Source: Burkholderia sp. Ax-1719 (GTDB taxonomy: Bacteria; Pseudomonadota; Gammaproteobacteria; Burkholderiales; Burkholderiaceae). Taken from it: a stretch of DNA of 64,000 nt. Within the stretch, counting starts at the first letter, position 1. The number at the start of each line of letters is the position of its first letter. This document shows, in pieces, positions 41,162-50,644 of this stretch. Under the pieces are notes generated by a model. It worked only from the letters and a program-made list of their open reading frames with translations, was not told the DNA's origin and did no database searches. Made by a program: the position numbers and the translations under genes. The DNA is taken from positions 62,001 to 126,000 of the forward strand of contig NZ_VWWJ01000020.1 in the NCBI RefSeq assembly GCF_011753055.1, in the 5' to 3' direction.

Positions 41162-42220
41162 CTAGAACGAGCCGTTGGCGAAACGGGCGATGGGGTCGTC
41201 GCTGGATTGCGTCGGAGCCGGCGCACCACCGCCCGCCGTCGATGCGCGCATGATCTGCACGGGCTGGATCGACTGGCCCGACTGGATAGGCGTAGAGCCG
41301 GCCTGGGCGGCTTGCCGCTGCGCAGCGCTGACGGCGGGCGGCGGCGGCTCGAACGCGTCGGCCGCGGCGTCGATGGCGTCGCGCGGCGCGTCTGCCGAAG
41401 CAGCCGGTGCAACGGCACCCGCGTCCCGAGCCTGGTTTTGCGCCGCGCTCATCGCTGGCGGTGGCGGTTCGAAGGCGTCGGCTGCGGCTGTGCTGTTCGC
41501 ATAGGCCGGTTGCGGCGCACCTGTCAGACGGTTCTGGGCGACTGGCGCGGGCGCTGCTGTTGTAGCGTAGGTATTGGCTGCGGCGGCCGCGATAGCCGGT
41601 GTAACCGCTGGCGCAACCGCAGCTACCGCCGGCGTGCGCGGCGCAGGGGCCGCAGCTTCGTAAGTCGGCGCATCGAACGGCGCGGGCGCACGCTTCGCGG
41701 GCGCAAGCCGACGGATGCCGTCGAAGTGCTTCGCCCAGTACGGATTGGTCAGATAGTCGAGCCGCACCGTGCCGCCGGTCGAAGGCGCGTTCACGAAGCG
41801 CAGCTTGCCGACGTAGATGCCCACGTGCGAGTGGGGCCGTCCAGTGGTGTTGAAGAACACGAGGTCGCCGGCTGCGATCTGGTCGGGTTCGATTTCCTCG
41901 CCGCGCTGGCTCATGTCGAGCGTGGTGCGCGGCAGATCTTCCGACGCCGCGCGCGCGAACACGTATTTCACGAGGCCGCTGCAATCGAAGCCGCTATCGG
42001 GCGTATTGCCGCCCCAGCGATACGGAATGCCGACCAGACCCATCGCCTGGATCGAGATTTCCTCGCGCCCGACGCTGTGATCGACGAAATTGGGAAAGCC
42101 TGGCGGCTTGGTGCGCCAGGCGTAGCCGGCACTCGAGCCGCTGCGCGATACCTTCTGCGGGGCGCTCGAACACGCCGCAAGAAAGACCACGATCAGTAAC
42201 GCAAGCCAGAGTCGCCGCAT
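41162..42220 (-). CDS. NlpC/P60 peptidoglycan hydrolase lipoprotein with repetitive tail
   Basis: 352 residues. Lipoprotein signal MRRLWLALLIVVFLAAC (Cys17). NlpC/P60 domain about 52-172: IPYRWGGNTPDSGFDCSGLV (catalytic Cys80), RGEEI...AAGDLVFF, SHVGIYVG (His132). The C-terminal 180 residues are Ala/Pro-rich and contain a duplicated block, ADAFEPPPPAMSAAQNQA and ADAFEPPPPAVSAAQRQA. It probably cuts D-Glu-mDAP type bonds (Spr/MepS-like). Most homologues end soon after the catalytic domain, so the tail is unusual. Confidence 0.85.
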   Translation of the reverse strand: MRRLWLALLIVVFLAACSSAPQKVSRSGSSAGYAWRTKPPGFPNFVDHSVGREEISIQAMGLVGIPYRWGGNTPDSGFDCSGLVKYVFARAASEDLPRTTLDMSQRGEEIEPDQIAAGDLVFFNTTGRPHSHVGIYVGKLRFVNAPSTGGTVRLDYLTNPYWAKHFDGIRRLAPAKRAPAPFDAPTYEAAAPAPRTPAVAAVAPAVTPAIAAAAANTYATTAAPAPVAQNRLTGAPQPAYANSTAAADAFEPPPPAMSAAQNQARDAGAVAPAASADAPRDAIDAAADAFEPPPPAVSAAQRQAAQAGSTPIQSGQSIQPVQIMRASTAGGGAPAPTQSSDDPIARFANGSF

Positions 42221-42383
42221 GAAATACACCAGGCGAACGCGGAGCGCGCGCCATAGGGGAAAACCGTTAATTTGCCGATGGTAGCCCGCCAGAGCAGGCT
42301 TGGGCAAGAATTCTTCACAACTTACTTGAACTTCATGCGCCAACCGTTGCGGTCATGGCACGTCTGAAAAGCGCTCGCCCATG

Positions 42384-42422
42384 AAAAAAGGACCGTATCC
42401 GGTTGCCCGGAAACGGTCCTTT
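42384..42422 (-). terminator. Terminator of phoH
   Basis: On the minus strand a 10-bp stem AAAGGACCGT/ACGGTCCTTT (42413-42422 with 42387-42396), extended by five further pairs after one A/A mismatch, is followed by TTTTTT-type sequence (AAAAAA at 42384-42389 on plus). Confidence 0.85.
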
Positions 42423-42469
42423 GGTGCTTGTCCGACGCTCTGAAAAGCGTCGGCATCGAGCGTAGAGCC

Positions 42470-44338
42470 TTACAGAATGTCCGACGCGTAATCGGCCAGA
42501 CGCGAGCGCTCACCGCGCGCCAGCGTCACGTGTCCGCTATGCGCCCAACCCTTGAAGCGGTCGACCACGTAAGTCAGACCCGAGCTGCCTTCGGTCAGAT
42601 ACGGCGTATCGATCTGCGCGATATTGCCCAGACACACGATCTTCGTGCCCGGACCCGCACGCGTGACGAGCGTCTTCATCTGCTTCGGCGTCAGGTTCTG
42701 CGCCTCGTCGATGATGAGGTACTTGTCCACGAAAGTACGGCCGCGCATGAAGTTCATGCTCTTGACCTTCAGGCGCGAGCGGATCAGTTCCTGGGTCGCG
42801 GCGCGGCCCCATTCGCCAGCGGCATCGTCCGTTTTCTGGAGCACTTCGAGGTTATCGTCGAAGGCGCCCATCCACGGCTGCATCTTTTCTTCTTCCGTAC
42901 CCGGCAGGAAGCCGATGTCCTCGCCAACCGGCACCGTCGCGCGCGTCACGATGATCTCGTTGTAGCGCTTGTCGTCGAGCACCTGCGCGAGACCCGCCGC
43001 GAGTGCCACGAGCGTCTTGCCCGTGCCGGCCTGGCCGAGCAGCGTGACGAAGTCGCAATCCGGGTTCATCAGCAGGTTCAGCGCGAAATTCTGCTCGCGG
43101 TTGCGCGCCGTGATGCCCCATACATTGTTCTTGTGGTGGCCGTAGTCGCGCAGCGTCTGCAGCAGCGCCGTCTTGCCATTGAGTTCGCGCACGATGGCGT
43201 GGAACGCCGGCTCGCCGTTCTGCGGTTCCAGATAGACGAACTCGTTCACCAGCATCGACAGGCATTCCGGACCGGTCACGCGGTAATACGTGGTGCCGGT
43301 CTTGGTGTCCTGCCAGGACTCCATGCCCTTGGCATGCTTGGCCCAGAAGTCCTGCGACAGCGCGCGGATGCCCGAGTACAGCAGGTCCTTGTCTTCGAGA
43401 ACCTGGTCGTTGAAGTAGTCTTCAGCGGGCAGGCCGAGCGCATGCGCCTTGATGCGCATGTTGATGTCTTTCGACACCAGCACGACGAGGCGATCGGGCC
43501 GGTCGCGCTGCAACGCGCGCACCACGCCGAGAATCTGGTTGTCGGCCTTGCCTTCGGGCAGACCGTCGACCGGATCGATATGCGTGAGCGTGGTCTGGAA
43601 GTACAGGCGGCCGAGCGCTTCGCGGCTGCCCAGACGGGCGAGCGAAATGCCTTCCGAGATCGGGCCGGCGTTCGCCACCAGCTGATCGAGCGTGCGGCTC
43701 ACCTGACGCGCATTGCGCGCGACTTCCGACATGCCCTTCTTGTGGTTGTCGAGTTCTTCCAACGTCATCATCGGCAGATAGACGTCGTGTTCCTCGAAAC
43801 GGAACAGGCAGGTCGGATCGTGCATCAGCACGTTGGTGTCGAGCACGAAGAGCTTCTGCACTTCGACGCTTTCTTCCGGATGCACGCGTTTTTTCGTGCT
43901 GCCGCGCGTGGCCGGTGCAGCCGGTGCGGCCGCGCCGCCGGTGGCTTTCGCGGTGGCGGGTTTGCTGCCGCTGCGTGCAACCGGTGTGGCCGGCGCTTCG
44001 GCGGCGGGCGCATCGGCTTGCGATGCTTCGCGCGCCTGCACGGGCTGCAGGAGCGCCGCGGTCTGTTGCTTGCGTTTTCGTGCGGCGGGTGCGGGCGCCA
44101 CGGGCTCGAGCGCGGCGAGTTCCGCGCTGGCGGAAGGCAGCGGCACGGTGCGCAGCGTGGTCGACGCGTTGGCCGCGGGCGTCATGGGTTCGGCGACGCT
44201 TTCCGCGCCGAAGTCGACATCGGCGGCGTCGTTTTCGCTCGCCGCTTTACGCGTGCTGCGCGTCGTGCGCGCACGCGTCTTGTATTCCTCGGGCGGCAGC
44301 AGGTTGCCGAGCTTGCTGGGGGGAGTAGGCAAAGGCAT
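42470..44338 (-). CDS. phoH: PhoH-family ATPase with N-terminal PIN domain
   Basis: 622 residues. Residues 1-155 are a low-complexity Ala/Pro/Thr/Lys region. A PIN-type nuclease domain follows (KLFVLDTNVLMHDPTCLFRFEEHDVYLPMMTLEELDNHKKG, acidic residues present). The PhoH ATPase domain covers about 370-622, with Walker A TLLGQAGTGKTLVALAAG and Walker B-like KYLIIDEAQNLTPKQMKTLVTRAG. PIN-PhoH fusions are RNA helicase/RNases in other bacteria. Single gene with its own terminator. Confidence 0.88.
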   Translation of the reverse strand: MPLPTPPSKLGNLLPPEEYKTRARTTRSTRKAASENDAADVDFGAESVAEPMTPAANASTTLRTVPLPSASAELAALEPVAPAPAARKRKQQTAALLQPVQAREASQADAPAAEAPATPVARSGSKPATAKATGGAAAPAAPATRGSTKKRVHPEESVEVQKLFVLDTNVLMHDPTCLFRFEEHDVYLPMMTLEELDNHKKGMSEVARNARQVSRTLDQLVANAGPISEGISLARLGSREALGRLYFQTTLTHIDPVDGLPEGKADNQILGVVRALQRDRPDRLVVLVSKDINMRIKAHALGLPAEDYFNDQVLEDKDLLYSGIRALSQDFWAKHAKGMESWQDTKTGTTYYRVTGPECLSMLVNEFVYLEPQNGEPAFHAIVRELNGKTALLQTLRDYGHHKNNVWGITARNREQNFALNLLMNPDCDFVTLLGQAGTGKTLVALAAGLAQVLDDKRYNEIIVTRATVPVGEDIGFLPGTEEEKMQPWMGAFDDNLEVLQKTDDAAGEWGRAATQELIRSRLKVKSMNFMRGRTFVDKYLIIDEAQNLTPKQMKTLVTRAGPGTKIVCLGNIAQIDTPYLTEGSSGLTYVVDRFKGWAHSGHVTLARGERSRLADYASDIL

Positions 44339-44740
44339 GGTGTCCCTCGAAAAATTCGGGTCGAGTGGTCCGGGGTTACCCAGTAAGGTGCGCTTTCGGG
44401 CGGTACGTGCGGGCTGCCGGATAGGCTGTCCGCCGCGACCGCGCAGGGTGCGCGCTCAGGTCTGAAAATGCCGGTTCGCCTGGTCTTCGATCGGCTCCTT
44501 GACGTTGACGCGCACCGGTTTGCCGGGCCGGCGCAACGTTGTGAGTGTGAAATCCGAAAAAACCAACAAAAAAGCCGCCGCCCCGACTGACGAGGCAAGC
44601 GGCTTCACTGCTCTGATGGCGCGTTGCCCGAATGCGCGGGAGCGGTCATCCAGTGACCGTTCGAAACACCGCGCAGGGACAGGAAAACGCGACAAAATAT
44701 GGGGTGGACAGGCACTCATTGCAGCCCAATATAACGCGCC
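44339..44740. other. 402-base region between phoH and bcp
   Basis: Holds the phoH promoter side and the downstream terminator of bcp (44568-44605). No gene with coding character was seen; short frames here lack ribosome sites. Confidence 0.5.
44563..44605 (-). terminator. Terminator downstream of bcp
   Basis: Reading minus: AAGCCGC (44605-44599) pairs with GCGGCTT (44578-44572) around a 20-base loop, followed by TTTTTGTTGGTTTTTT. It lies 135 bases after the bcp stop. Confidence 0.65.
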
Positions 44741-45211
44741 TCACAGCGCTTGTACAGCCTCCAGAACCTCGTCGACATGGCCCGGCACTTTCAGTCCGCG
44801 CCACTCCTGGCGCAGCACGCCGTCGGCGTCGATGAGGAACGTGGAGCGCTCAATTCCACGTACTTCTTTGCCATACATTTTCTTCATTTTGATGACGTTG
44901 AAGAGCGAGCAGAGCGCTTCATCGGCATCCGATACCAAAGTAAACGGCAGTTCGAGCTTGGTCTTGAAGTTTTCATGCGAGCGCACGCTGTCGCGCGAGA
45001 CGCCCACGATGGTGGCGCCCGCCTTCTTGAACTTCGGAAAGAGGTCGCGGAACTCCATGCCTTCGCGCGTGCAGCCGGGCGTGTTGTCCTTCGGATAGAA
45101 GTACAGCACGACCTTCTTGCCTTTCAGGCTGGAGAGCGTGAAGTCGCCGCCGGTGGCGGGCGCGGTGAAATCGGGAACGGGTTGGTCGACTGCGATGGTC
45201 ACGTCAGGCAC
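44741..45211 (-). CDS. bcp: Thiol peroxidase, Bcp/PrxQ type
   Basis: 156 residues. Peroxidatic Cys47 in YPKDNTPGCTRE. The resolving Cys five residues on in E. coli Bcp is Met52 here; the only other Cys is Cys101 in ADEALCSLFNV, so either Cys101 resolves or the enzyme works as a 1-Cys type. Cytoplasmic reduction of hydroperoxides with thioredoxin. Follows arnD in the same direction with a 124-base gap. Confidence 0.92.
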   Translation of the reverse strand: MPDVTIAVDQPVPDFTAPATGGDFTLSSLKGKKVVLYFYPKDNTPGCTREGMEFRDLFPKFKKAGATIVGVSRDSVRSHENFKTKLELPFTLVSDADEALCSLFNVIKMKKMYGKEVRGIERSTFLIDADGVLRQEWRGLKVPGHVDEVLEAVQAL

Positions 45212-45335
45212 GTGGCACTCCCTTTGTTATTGGCGGGCGGATGCCGTGAGGGCGGGGCGCAATGTCTTGCTGGCGGGCGTCCTCGCGGGCATCGCCAAAA
45301 CGGCGTACCGCCCGGCGGGCGCGGGCGGCGGCTTT

Positions 45336-46232
45336 CTAGTCGGGCTGGATGATCAGCTGGCCGGAGCGGCCGGCGATCTCGCCCCAGGTGACAGGGTACG
45401 ATGGCAGCGAATCCGGGTCCAGCGTCGCATGATAGTCGCCCATCGTGGCAAACGTGTGGCCCTGGGCACGCCAGCCGGCAAGCAACTGCTCGAACACTGG
45501 CGCAAGCTTCTGGCCTTCGAGTTCGGCGTGCAGCGTGAAGACCTGGTCGTGCGGATTGTTTTCCGTGCGCTTGAGCATCCACGCGGCCACCGTGTCGATC
45601 TCCACGCCGTCTACGCCCAGCACTTCGTCGAGCGTGGGCAGCGTGGTGGGCATCTGCACGTGCTTGAGCGTGCGACCGTTCACGACCGGGCGGTAAGGCG
45701 AATGCCCGCGCCCGTCCGAAGCGTACTGCATGCCCCAGCTGTCGATCTGTTCGAACGCCGCTTCGTTCATCTGCCAGCCTGCCGCGCCGTGCGTGACGGG
45801 CGGCGTGCCAAAGATGCGCTCGAAGCGGTCATGGCTTTTCTGCATCTGGCGCGCGGTCCACTGCGCGTCGCGCGTGCGCACGTTGTCCTGCCAGTAGACG
45901 TGATCCCACGTATGGATGCCGCACTCGAAACCGGCTTCGTGGATCGCGCGCATTTCCGCCGCCGCTTCCACGCCGATATCCGGTCCCGGCAGCAGCACGC
46001 CGTACATCAGCTGCTTCACGCCGTAGTGCTCGACCACGGAAGTGCGCGAGACCTTCTTCAGAAAGCCCGGACGAAACACGCGACGCAGCGCCCAGCCGGT
46101 GTGATCCGGGCCGAGGCTGAACAGGAACGTCGCGCGCGCCTTGTAGCGATCGAAGATGCGCGCGAGATTCGGCACGCCTTCACGCGTGCCACGCAGCGTG
46201 TCGACGTCGATTTTCAGGACGATGCGGGCCAA
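45336..46232 (-). CDS. arnD: 4-deoxy-4-formamido-arabinose-undecaprenyl phosphate deformylase ArnD
   Basis: 298 residues, polysaccharide deacetylase fold: KIDVDTLRGTREGVPNLARIF (metal-binding Asp), FLFSLGPDHTGWALRR, CGIHTWDHVYWQDNV (His ligands) and THGAAGWQMNE. It removes the formyl group from the undecaprenyl-linked sugar on the inner-membrane side. It lies 18 bases after the decarboxylase gene in the arn operon. Confidence 0.92.
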   Translation of the reverse strand: MARIVLKIDVDTLRGTREGVPNLARIFDRYKARATFLFSLGPDHTGWALRRVFRPGFLKKVSRTSVVEHYGVKQLMYGVLLPGPDIGVEAAAEMRAIHEAGFECGIHTWDHVYWQDNVRTRDAQWTARQMQKSHDRFERIFGTPPVTHGAAGWQMNEAAFEQIDSWGMQYASDGRGHSPYRPVVNGRTLKHVQMPTTLPTLDEVLGVDGVEIDTVAAWMLKRTENNPHDQVFTLHAELEGQKLAPVFEQLLAGWRAQGHTFATMGDYHATLDPDSLPSYPVTWGEIAGRSGQLIIQPD

Positions 46233-46250
46233 GTGCCGAAGTCCTTCGCT

Positions 46251-47297
46251 TTACGCTTGCTCGACGAGGGCGCGCGCCTCGGCGACATGGCCGCGGTACG
46301 CCTCGAAAATCTTGCGCAGCGCTTCGTCGAAGGTCGACTTCGGCGCCCAGCCGAGTTCCTGCATCGTGTTGTCGATCTTCGGCACGCGGTTCTGCACGTC
46401 CTGGTAGCCCGCACCGTAGTACGCGCCCGACGACGTTTCGACCAGCTGGACCTTCTTGGCCATTTCCGCGTATTCCGGGAATTCGGCCGCGAGCGCCAGC
46501 ATCTTGTGCGCGAGTTCGCGCACCGAGAAGTTGTTGGTCGGGTTGCCGATGTTGAAGATCTTGCCCGAGGCGACGCCGTCCTTGTTGTCGATGATCTTCA
46601 TCAGCGCTTCGATGCCGTCGTCGATGTCGGTGAAGGCACGCTTTTGCGCGCCGCCGTCGACGAGGCTGATGTTCTCGCCGCGCACGATGTGGCCGAGGAA
46701 CTGCGTCACGACGCGCGACGAACCTTCCTTCGGCGTGTAGATCGAGTCGAGGCCCGGGCCGATCCAGTTGAACGGACGGAACAGCGTGAAGTTCAGGCCT
46801 TCCATGCCGTAACCCCAGATCACGCGGTCCATCAGCTGCTTCGAGCACGCGTAGATCCAGCGCGGCTTGTTGATCGGGCCGTAGGTGAGCGCCGATGCGT
46901 CCGGGTCGAATTGTTCGTCCGAGCACATGCCATAGACTTCCGACGTCGACGGGAAGACCAGGTGCTTGCCGTACTTCACGGCCGAACGCACGATCGGCAG
47001 GTTCGCCTCGAAGTCGAGTTCGAACACGCGCAGCGGCTGCTGCACATACGTAGCGGGCGTGGCGATGGCGACCAGCGGAAGGATCACGTCGCACTTCTTG
47101 ACGTGGTATTCGACCCATTCCTTGTTGATCGTGATGTCGCCTTCGAAGAAGTGCATGCGCTCATGCTTGACCAGATCGCCGAGGCGGTCCGTCTGCATGT
47201 CCATGCCGAACACTTCCCAGTTCGTGGTCTCGAGGATGCGCTTGGACAGGTGATGGCCGATAAAGCCATTGACACCCAGGATCAGAACTTTTTTCAT
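46251..47297 (-). CDS. arnA: UDP-glucuronate decarboxylase, stand-alone ArnA C-terminal domain
   Basis: 348 residues. Rossmann motif VLILGVNGFIGHHLSKRI, catalytic Ser/Tyr/Lys set in PSTSEVYGMCSDEQFD and RWIYACSKQLMDRVIWGYG, and FRPFNWIGPGLDSIYTPKEGSSRV match the ArnA dehydrogenase domain. It converts UDP-glucuronate oxidatively to the 4-keto pentose. In E. coli this is fused to the formyltransferase; here they are separate genes overlapping by 4 bases (ATGA). Confidence 0.93.
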   Translation of the reverse strand: MKKVLILGVNGFIGHHLSKRILETTNWEVFGMDMQTDRLGDLVKHERMHFFEGDITINKEWVEYHVKKCDVILPLVAIATPATYVQQPLRVFELDFEANLPIVRSAVKYGKHLVFPSTSEVYGMCSDEQFDPDASALTYGPINKPRWIYACSKQLMDRVIWGYGMEGLNFTLFRPFNWIGPGLDSIYTPKEGSSRVVTQFLGHIVRGENISLVDGGAQKRAFTDIDDGIEALMKIIDNKDGVASGKIFNIGNPTNNFSVRELAHKMLALAAEFPEYAEMAKKVQLVETSSGAYYGAGYQDVQNRVPKIDNTMQELGWAPKSTFDEALRKIFEAYRGHVAEARALVEQA

Positions 47298-48262
47298 GGA
47301 CGAGGGACAGATGAAATGAGGTCGGAGAACGCGGCAGGCGTGATGACGGTCTCTTGACCATCCGTTGCCTGGTGGGGCGCATGCCGCAGTTCGTGAATCG
47401 CGATGGCGCGGCCGTCGCCGCAGAGGGCGAAAAACGCATTATCGCTTACGTGGATGCCCGCGGGCAATCCGGCGAGGGCGCGCACCTTCCCGGCTTCGGG
47501 CGTGCCGGGGCGCACGAGGCGCGCACGGGCAATCACGAAGCGATGCGCGCCGATGTCGGTGAACGCGCCCGGATAGGGCGGCGCGACCGCGCGGATCAGG
47601 TTGTAGACGTCCTGCGCGCTGTGGGAGAAGTCCAGACGGCCGTCTTCCGGCTTGCGCCCGCCGTAGTAGCTGCCGTGCGAAAGGTCGTTCGGCAGATGCG
47701 GCGCTTCGCCCGCGATCAGCGCGGGCAGCACGCGCCAGAGCGTCTGCTCGGCGGCTACCGTCACCTTGTCGAACACCATCGCGGCGGTGTCGTCGGGCAG
47801 GATCGGTACCGGAGTCTGCGCGATGATCGCGCCCGCGTCGGGCTTGGCGGCCATTTCGTGCAGGGTCGCACCGGTTTCGGTTTCGCCCTTGATGACGGCC
47901 CAGTTGGTGGGCACGCGGCCACGGTACTTCGGCAGCAGCGAGCCGTGCATGTTGTACGCGCCGCGCGCGGCCAGCGCGAGCAGATCCACCGGCAGCATGT
48001 GGCGGTAGTAGAACGAGAAGATGAAGTCGGGCTGCGCGGCGGCGACGGTCTCGCGCAGTTCGGCGCTCTTCGGATCGGCGGGCGTGATGACGTCGATGCC
48101 GTGTTCCTGCGCCACCGATTTCACGCTGCCGAACCAGATGTTCTCGCTCGGGCTGTCTTCGTGCGTGACGACCAGCGCCACATCCACGCCGCGCGCGAGC
48201 AGCACCTGCAGGCAGCGCACGCCAACGTTGTGATACGCGAAGACGACTGCACGCGGTTTCAT
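47294..48262 (-). CDS. arnA: UDP-Ara4N formyltransferase, stand-alone ArnA N-terminal domain
   Basis: 322 residues. Formyltransferase motifs: VVTHEDSPSENIWFGSVKSVA, FSFYYRHMLPVDLLA, ARGAYNMHGSLLPKYRGRVPTNWAVIKGETETGATLHEM (the N-x-H and SLLPKYRG catalytic region), and an OB-like C-terminal domain. It formylates UDP-Ara4N with N10-formyl-THF. Overlaps arnC and the decarboxylase gene by ATGA on both sides. Confidence 0.92.
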   Translation of the reverse strand: MKPRAVVFAYHNVGVRCLQVLLARGVDVALVVTHEDSPSENIWFGSVKSVAQEHGIDVITPADPKSAELRETVAAAQPDFIFSFYYRHMLPVDLLALAARGAYNMHGSLLPKYRGRVPTNWAVIKGETETGATLHEMAAKPDAGAIIAQTPVPILPDDTAAMVFDKVTVAAEQTLWRVLPALIAGEAPHLPNDLSHGSYYGGRKPEDGRLDFSHSAQDVYNLIRAVAPPYPGAFTDIGAHRFVIARARLVRPGTPEAGKVRALAGLPAGIHVSDNAFFALCGDGRAIAIHELRHAPHQATDGQETVITPAAFSDLISSVPRP

Positions 48263-49347
48263 GACTGGGCTCCGGACTGGGTGTTCGCGGCCGCTGCATT
48301 CGAACTGGGGGCGCCGATATTGAGCGACGCCTGCACGCCCTGCACGACATCCTGGCGCGGCACGTCGACCACCGCGCGGCCATTGCGCTCTTCCAGGATC
48401 GTCTGCACCAGATAACGCGGACGCGCGCGCACCTGCTGATAGATGCGGCCGATGTACTCGCCGAGCAGGCCTAGCGCGAAGATGATCACGCCGAGCATGA
48501 AGAATGTAATGGCGAACAGCGTGAACACACCCTGAACTTCCGCGCCCAGCACGAAGCGGCGAATCAGCAGCAGCAGGAACAGGCCGGCCGAACCCAGCGA
48601 CAGAATCACGCCGATGAACGACAGCCACTGCAGCGGCACGACCGAGAAACCGGTCACGAGGTCGAAGTTCAGACGAATGAGGCTGTAGAGCGAATACTTC
48701 GACTCGCCCGCAAAGCGCTCTTCGTGCGCCACATCCACTTCCACCGGGTTCTGCGCGAACGTGTAGGCGAGCGCCGGAATGAAGGTATTGATTTCGCCGC
48801 AGCGGTTGATCGTGTCGATGATGTGGCGGTTGTAGGCGCGCAGCATGCAGCCCTGATCCGTCATCTTGATGCGTGTGATGCGCTCGCGCAGACGGTTCAT
48901 CGCCTGCGAAGCCTTACGGCGCCACAGGCTGTCCTGACGCTGCATGCGAATCGTGCCGACGTAGTCGTAGCCTTCGCGCATCTTCTCGACCAGCTTGCCG
49001 ATTTCCTCGGGCGGATTCTGCAGATCGGCGTCGAGCGTGATGACGATCTCGCCGCGCGACTGTTCGAAGCCCGCGAGAATCGCCATGTGCTGGCCGTAGT
49101 TGCCGTTGAGCAGGATCGCGCGCGTGGTGTCGGGGCGCGCGCGGAACTGCTCGGCGAGCATCGCGGCCGAGCGGTCGCGGCTGCCATCGTTGATGAAGAT
49201 GACTTCGTACGAGGTGCCGAGCTTGTCGAGCGCCGGGTAGAGGCGCTCGAACAGCGCCTTCAGGCCGGCTTCCTCGTTGTAGACCGGAATGATGACCGAG
49301 ACTTCCGGCGTTTCCGGGGTCAAGGTGCGTTGTTCCGTTTGACTCAT
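48259..49347 (-). CDS. arnC: Undecaprenyl-phosphate Ara4FN transferase ArnC
   Basis: 362 residues. GT2 domain: VSVIIPVYNEEAGLKALFERLYPAL, INDGSRDRSAAML, LDADLQNPPEE (DxD-like) and the ALAYTFAQNPVEVDVAHEERFAGESKYSLYSLIRLNFDL block. Two C-terminal transmembrane segments (about 240-310) follow. The final 60 residues are a polar tail. It transfers formylated Ara4N to undecaprenyl phosphate. Confidence 0.92.
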   Translation of the reverse strand: MSQTEQRTLTPETPEVSVIIPVYNEEAGLKALFERLYPALDKLGTSYEVIFINDGSRDRSAAMLAEQFRARPDTTRAILLNGNYGQHMAILAGFEQSRGEIVITLDADLQNPPEEIGKLVEKMREGYDYVGTIRMQRQDSLWRRKASQAMNRLRERITRIKMTDQGCMLRAYNRHIIDTINRCGEINTFIPALAYTFAQNPVEVDVAHEERFAGESKYSLYSLIRLNFDLVTGFSVVPLQWLSFIGVILSLGSAGLFLLLLIRRFVLGAEVQGVFTLFAITFFMLGVIIFALGLLGEYIGRIYQQVRARPRYLVQTILEERNGRAVVDVPRQDVVQGVQASLNIGAPSSNAAAANTQSGAQS

Positions 49348-49492
49348 GTGTGCGTCTTTTCCGTTGGGGTGATGCGTGGGGTGTTACCTGATGCGCGACA
49401 GTGTAGGGTCGCGCCGGCGAGGGCGATTGAGTGAACAGCGCCCGCGCCCTCGCATTTATTACTTCGCGTATTAAGTTCTCAAACTTCGCAGA

Positions 49493-50644
49493 TTACTTTG
49501 CAAACTGCGTGCAGACTTCGTCGATGGCGCGGCACACGCGTGCCACATCCGCGACGCTCATCTGCGTGAACAGCGGCAGGGTGAGCGTGGTTTCGCCCAG
49601 ACGCTCCGCGTGCGGGAACATGCCCGCCTTGAAACCGCGCTCGCGGTACAGCGTGAAGAGGTGGATCGCCGGGTAGTGCACGCCCGTGCCGATGCCGCGC
49701 TGCTTGAGCTGCTCCATGAAATCGTTGCGGCTGATCGTGAGCTTCTCCAGCGGCAGCGTGATCTGGAACATATGCCAGTTGCTGTTGACGAGGTCGGCCA
49801 GCGGCAGGCCCACGCCCAGCTTCACGGCGGCGCTGCCCTCGAAGCCCGTGAAGTACGCATGCGCGAGCTTGCGGCGCTGCTCCGTGAAACGCTCGATGTG
49901 CTTGAGCTGGCCGAGGCCCACGCGCGCAGCCACATCCGTCAGATTGTACTTGCCGCCGAGCACGTCGCAGTCCATGCCGTCATGGCCGGTGCGCGTGATG
50001 CCCTGCAGGCGGTACTTGCGGGCCAGCTCGGCCTCGTCCTCATTGTTGAGGACCAGCGCGCCGCCTTCGATCGACGTCAGGTTCTTGTTGGCATGGAAGC
50101 TGAAAGAAACGATGTCGCCGATCTCGCCGATACGCTTGCCGTTCCAGCTTGCGCCGAACGCCTGCGCCGCATCTTCGATCACGCGCAGCTTGTGCTGGCG
50201 GGCGATCGCGTAGAGGCGGTCCATGTCCACCGGCAGGCCGGTGAGGAACACGGGGATGATCGCCTTGGTCTTCGGCGTGATGGCGGCTTCGAGCTTGTCG
50301 AGGTCGATGTTGCGCGTGACCGGGTCGATATCGGCGAAAACCGGCGTCGCGCCGACTTCGTAAATCACGTTGCTGGTGGAGACCCACGAGGCGGGCGTGG
50401 TGATGACTTCGTCGCCGGGACCGACGCCCGCGATGCGCAGGCCGATCTCCAGCGTGGCGGTGCCCGAATTGAAGGTACGCACCGGACGGCCGCCGCAGTA
50501 TTCGGACAGCGCGGCTTCGAAAGCCTGGTTCTGCGGGCCGGTGGTGATCCAGCCCGAGCGCAGCACGTCGACGACGCCCGCAATGGTTTCTTCGTCGATT
50601 TCGGGCTTCACGAACGGCAGGAACGAGGCGGGTGTCTGGGTCAT
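49493..50644 (-). CDS. arnB: UDP-4-keto-pentose aminotransferase ArnB
   Basis: 383 residues from the ATG at 50644. DegT/DnrJ/EryC1 fold: NSGTATLEIGLRIAGVGPGDEVITTPASWVST, VIEDAAQAFGASWNGKRIG and FSFHANKNLTSIEGGALV with the PLP Lys. C-terminal GTGVHYPAIHLFTLY is ArnB-like. It makes UDP-Ara4N from the keto sugar using glutamate. First arn gene apart from the upstream arnE/arnT pair; 145 bases separate it from arnC. Confidence 0.92.
   Translation of the reverse strand: MTQTPASFLPFVKPEIDEETIAGVVDVLRSGWITTGPQNQAFEAALSEYCGGRPVRTFNSGTATLEIGLRIAGVGPGDEVITTPASWVSTSNVIYEVGATPVFADIDPVTRNIDLDKLEAAITPKTKAIIPVFLTGLPVDMDRLYAIARQHKLRVIEDAAQAFGASWNGKRIGEIGDIVSFSFHANKNLTSIEGGALVLNNEDEAELARKYRLQGITRTGHDGMDCDVLGGKYNLTDVAARVGLGQLKHIERFTEQRRKLAHAYFTGFEGSAAVKLGVGLPLADLVNSNWHMFQITLPLEKLTISRNDFMEQLKQRGIGTGVHYPAIHLFTLYRERGFKAGMFPHAERLGETTLTLPLFTQMSVADVARVCRAIDEVCTQFAK

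Noticed and set aside
42428..44386. Plus-strand open frame of 652 codons opposite phoH
   Set aside because: Shadow of the PIN-PhoH gene; no recognisable fold.
45117..47357. Plus-strand open frame of 746 codons opposite arnD and the arnA decarboxylase gene
   Set aside because: Antisense shadow of strongly motif-supported minus-strand genes; composition dominated by Arg, Val and His as in other shadows.
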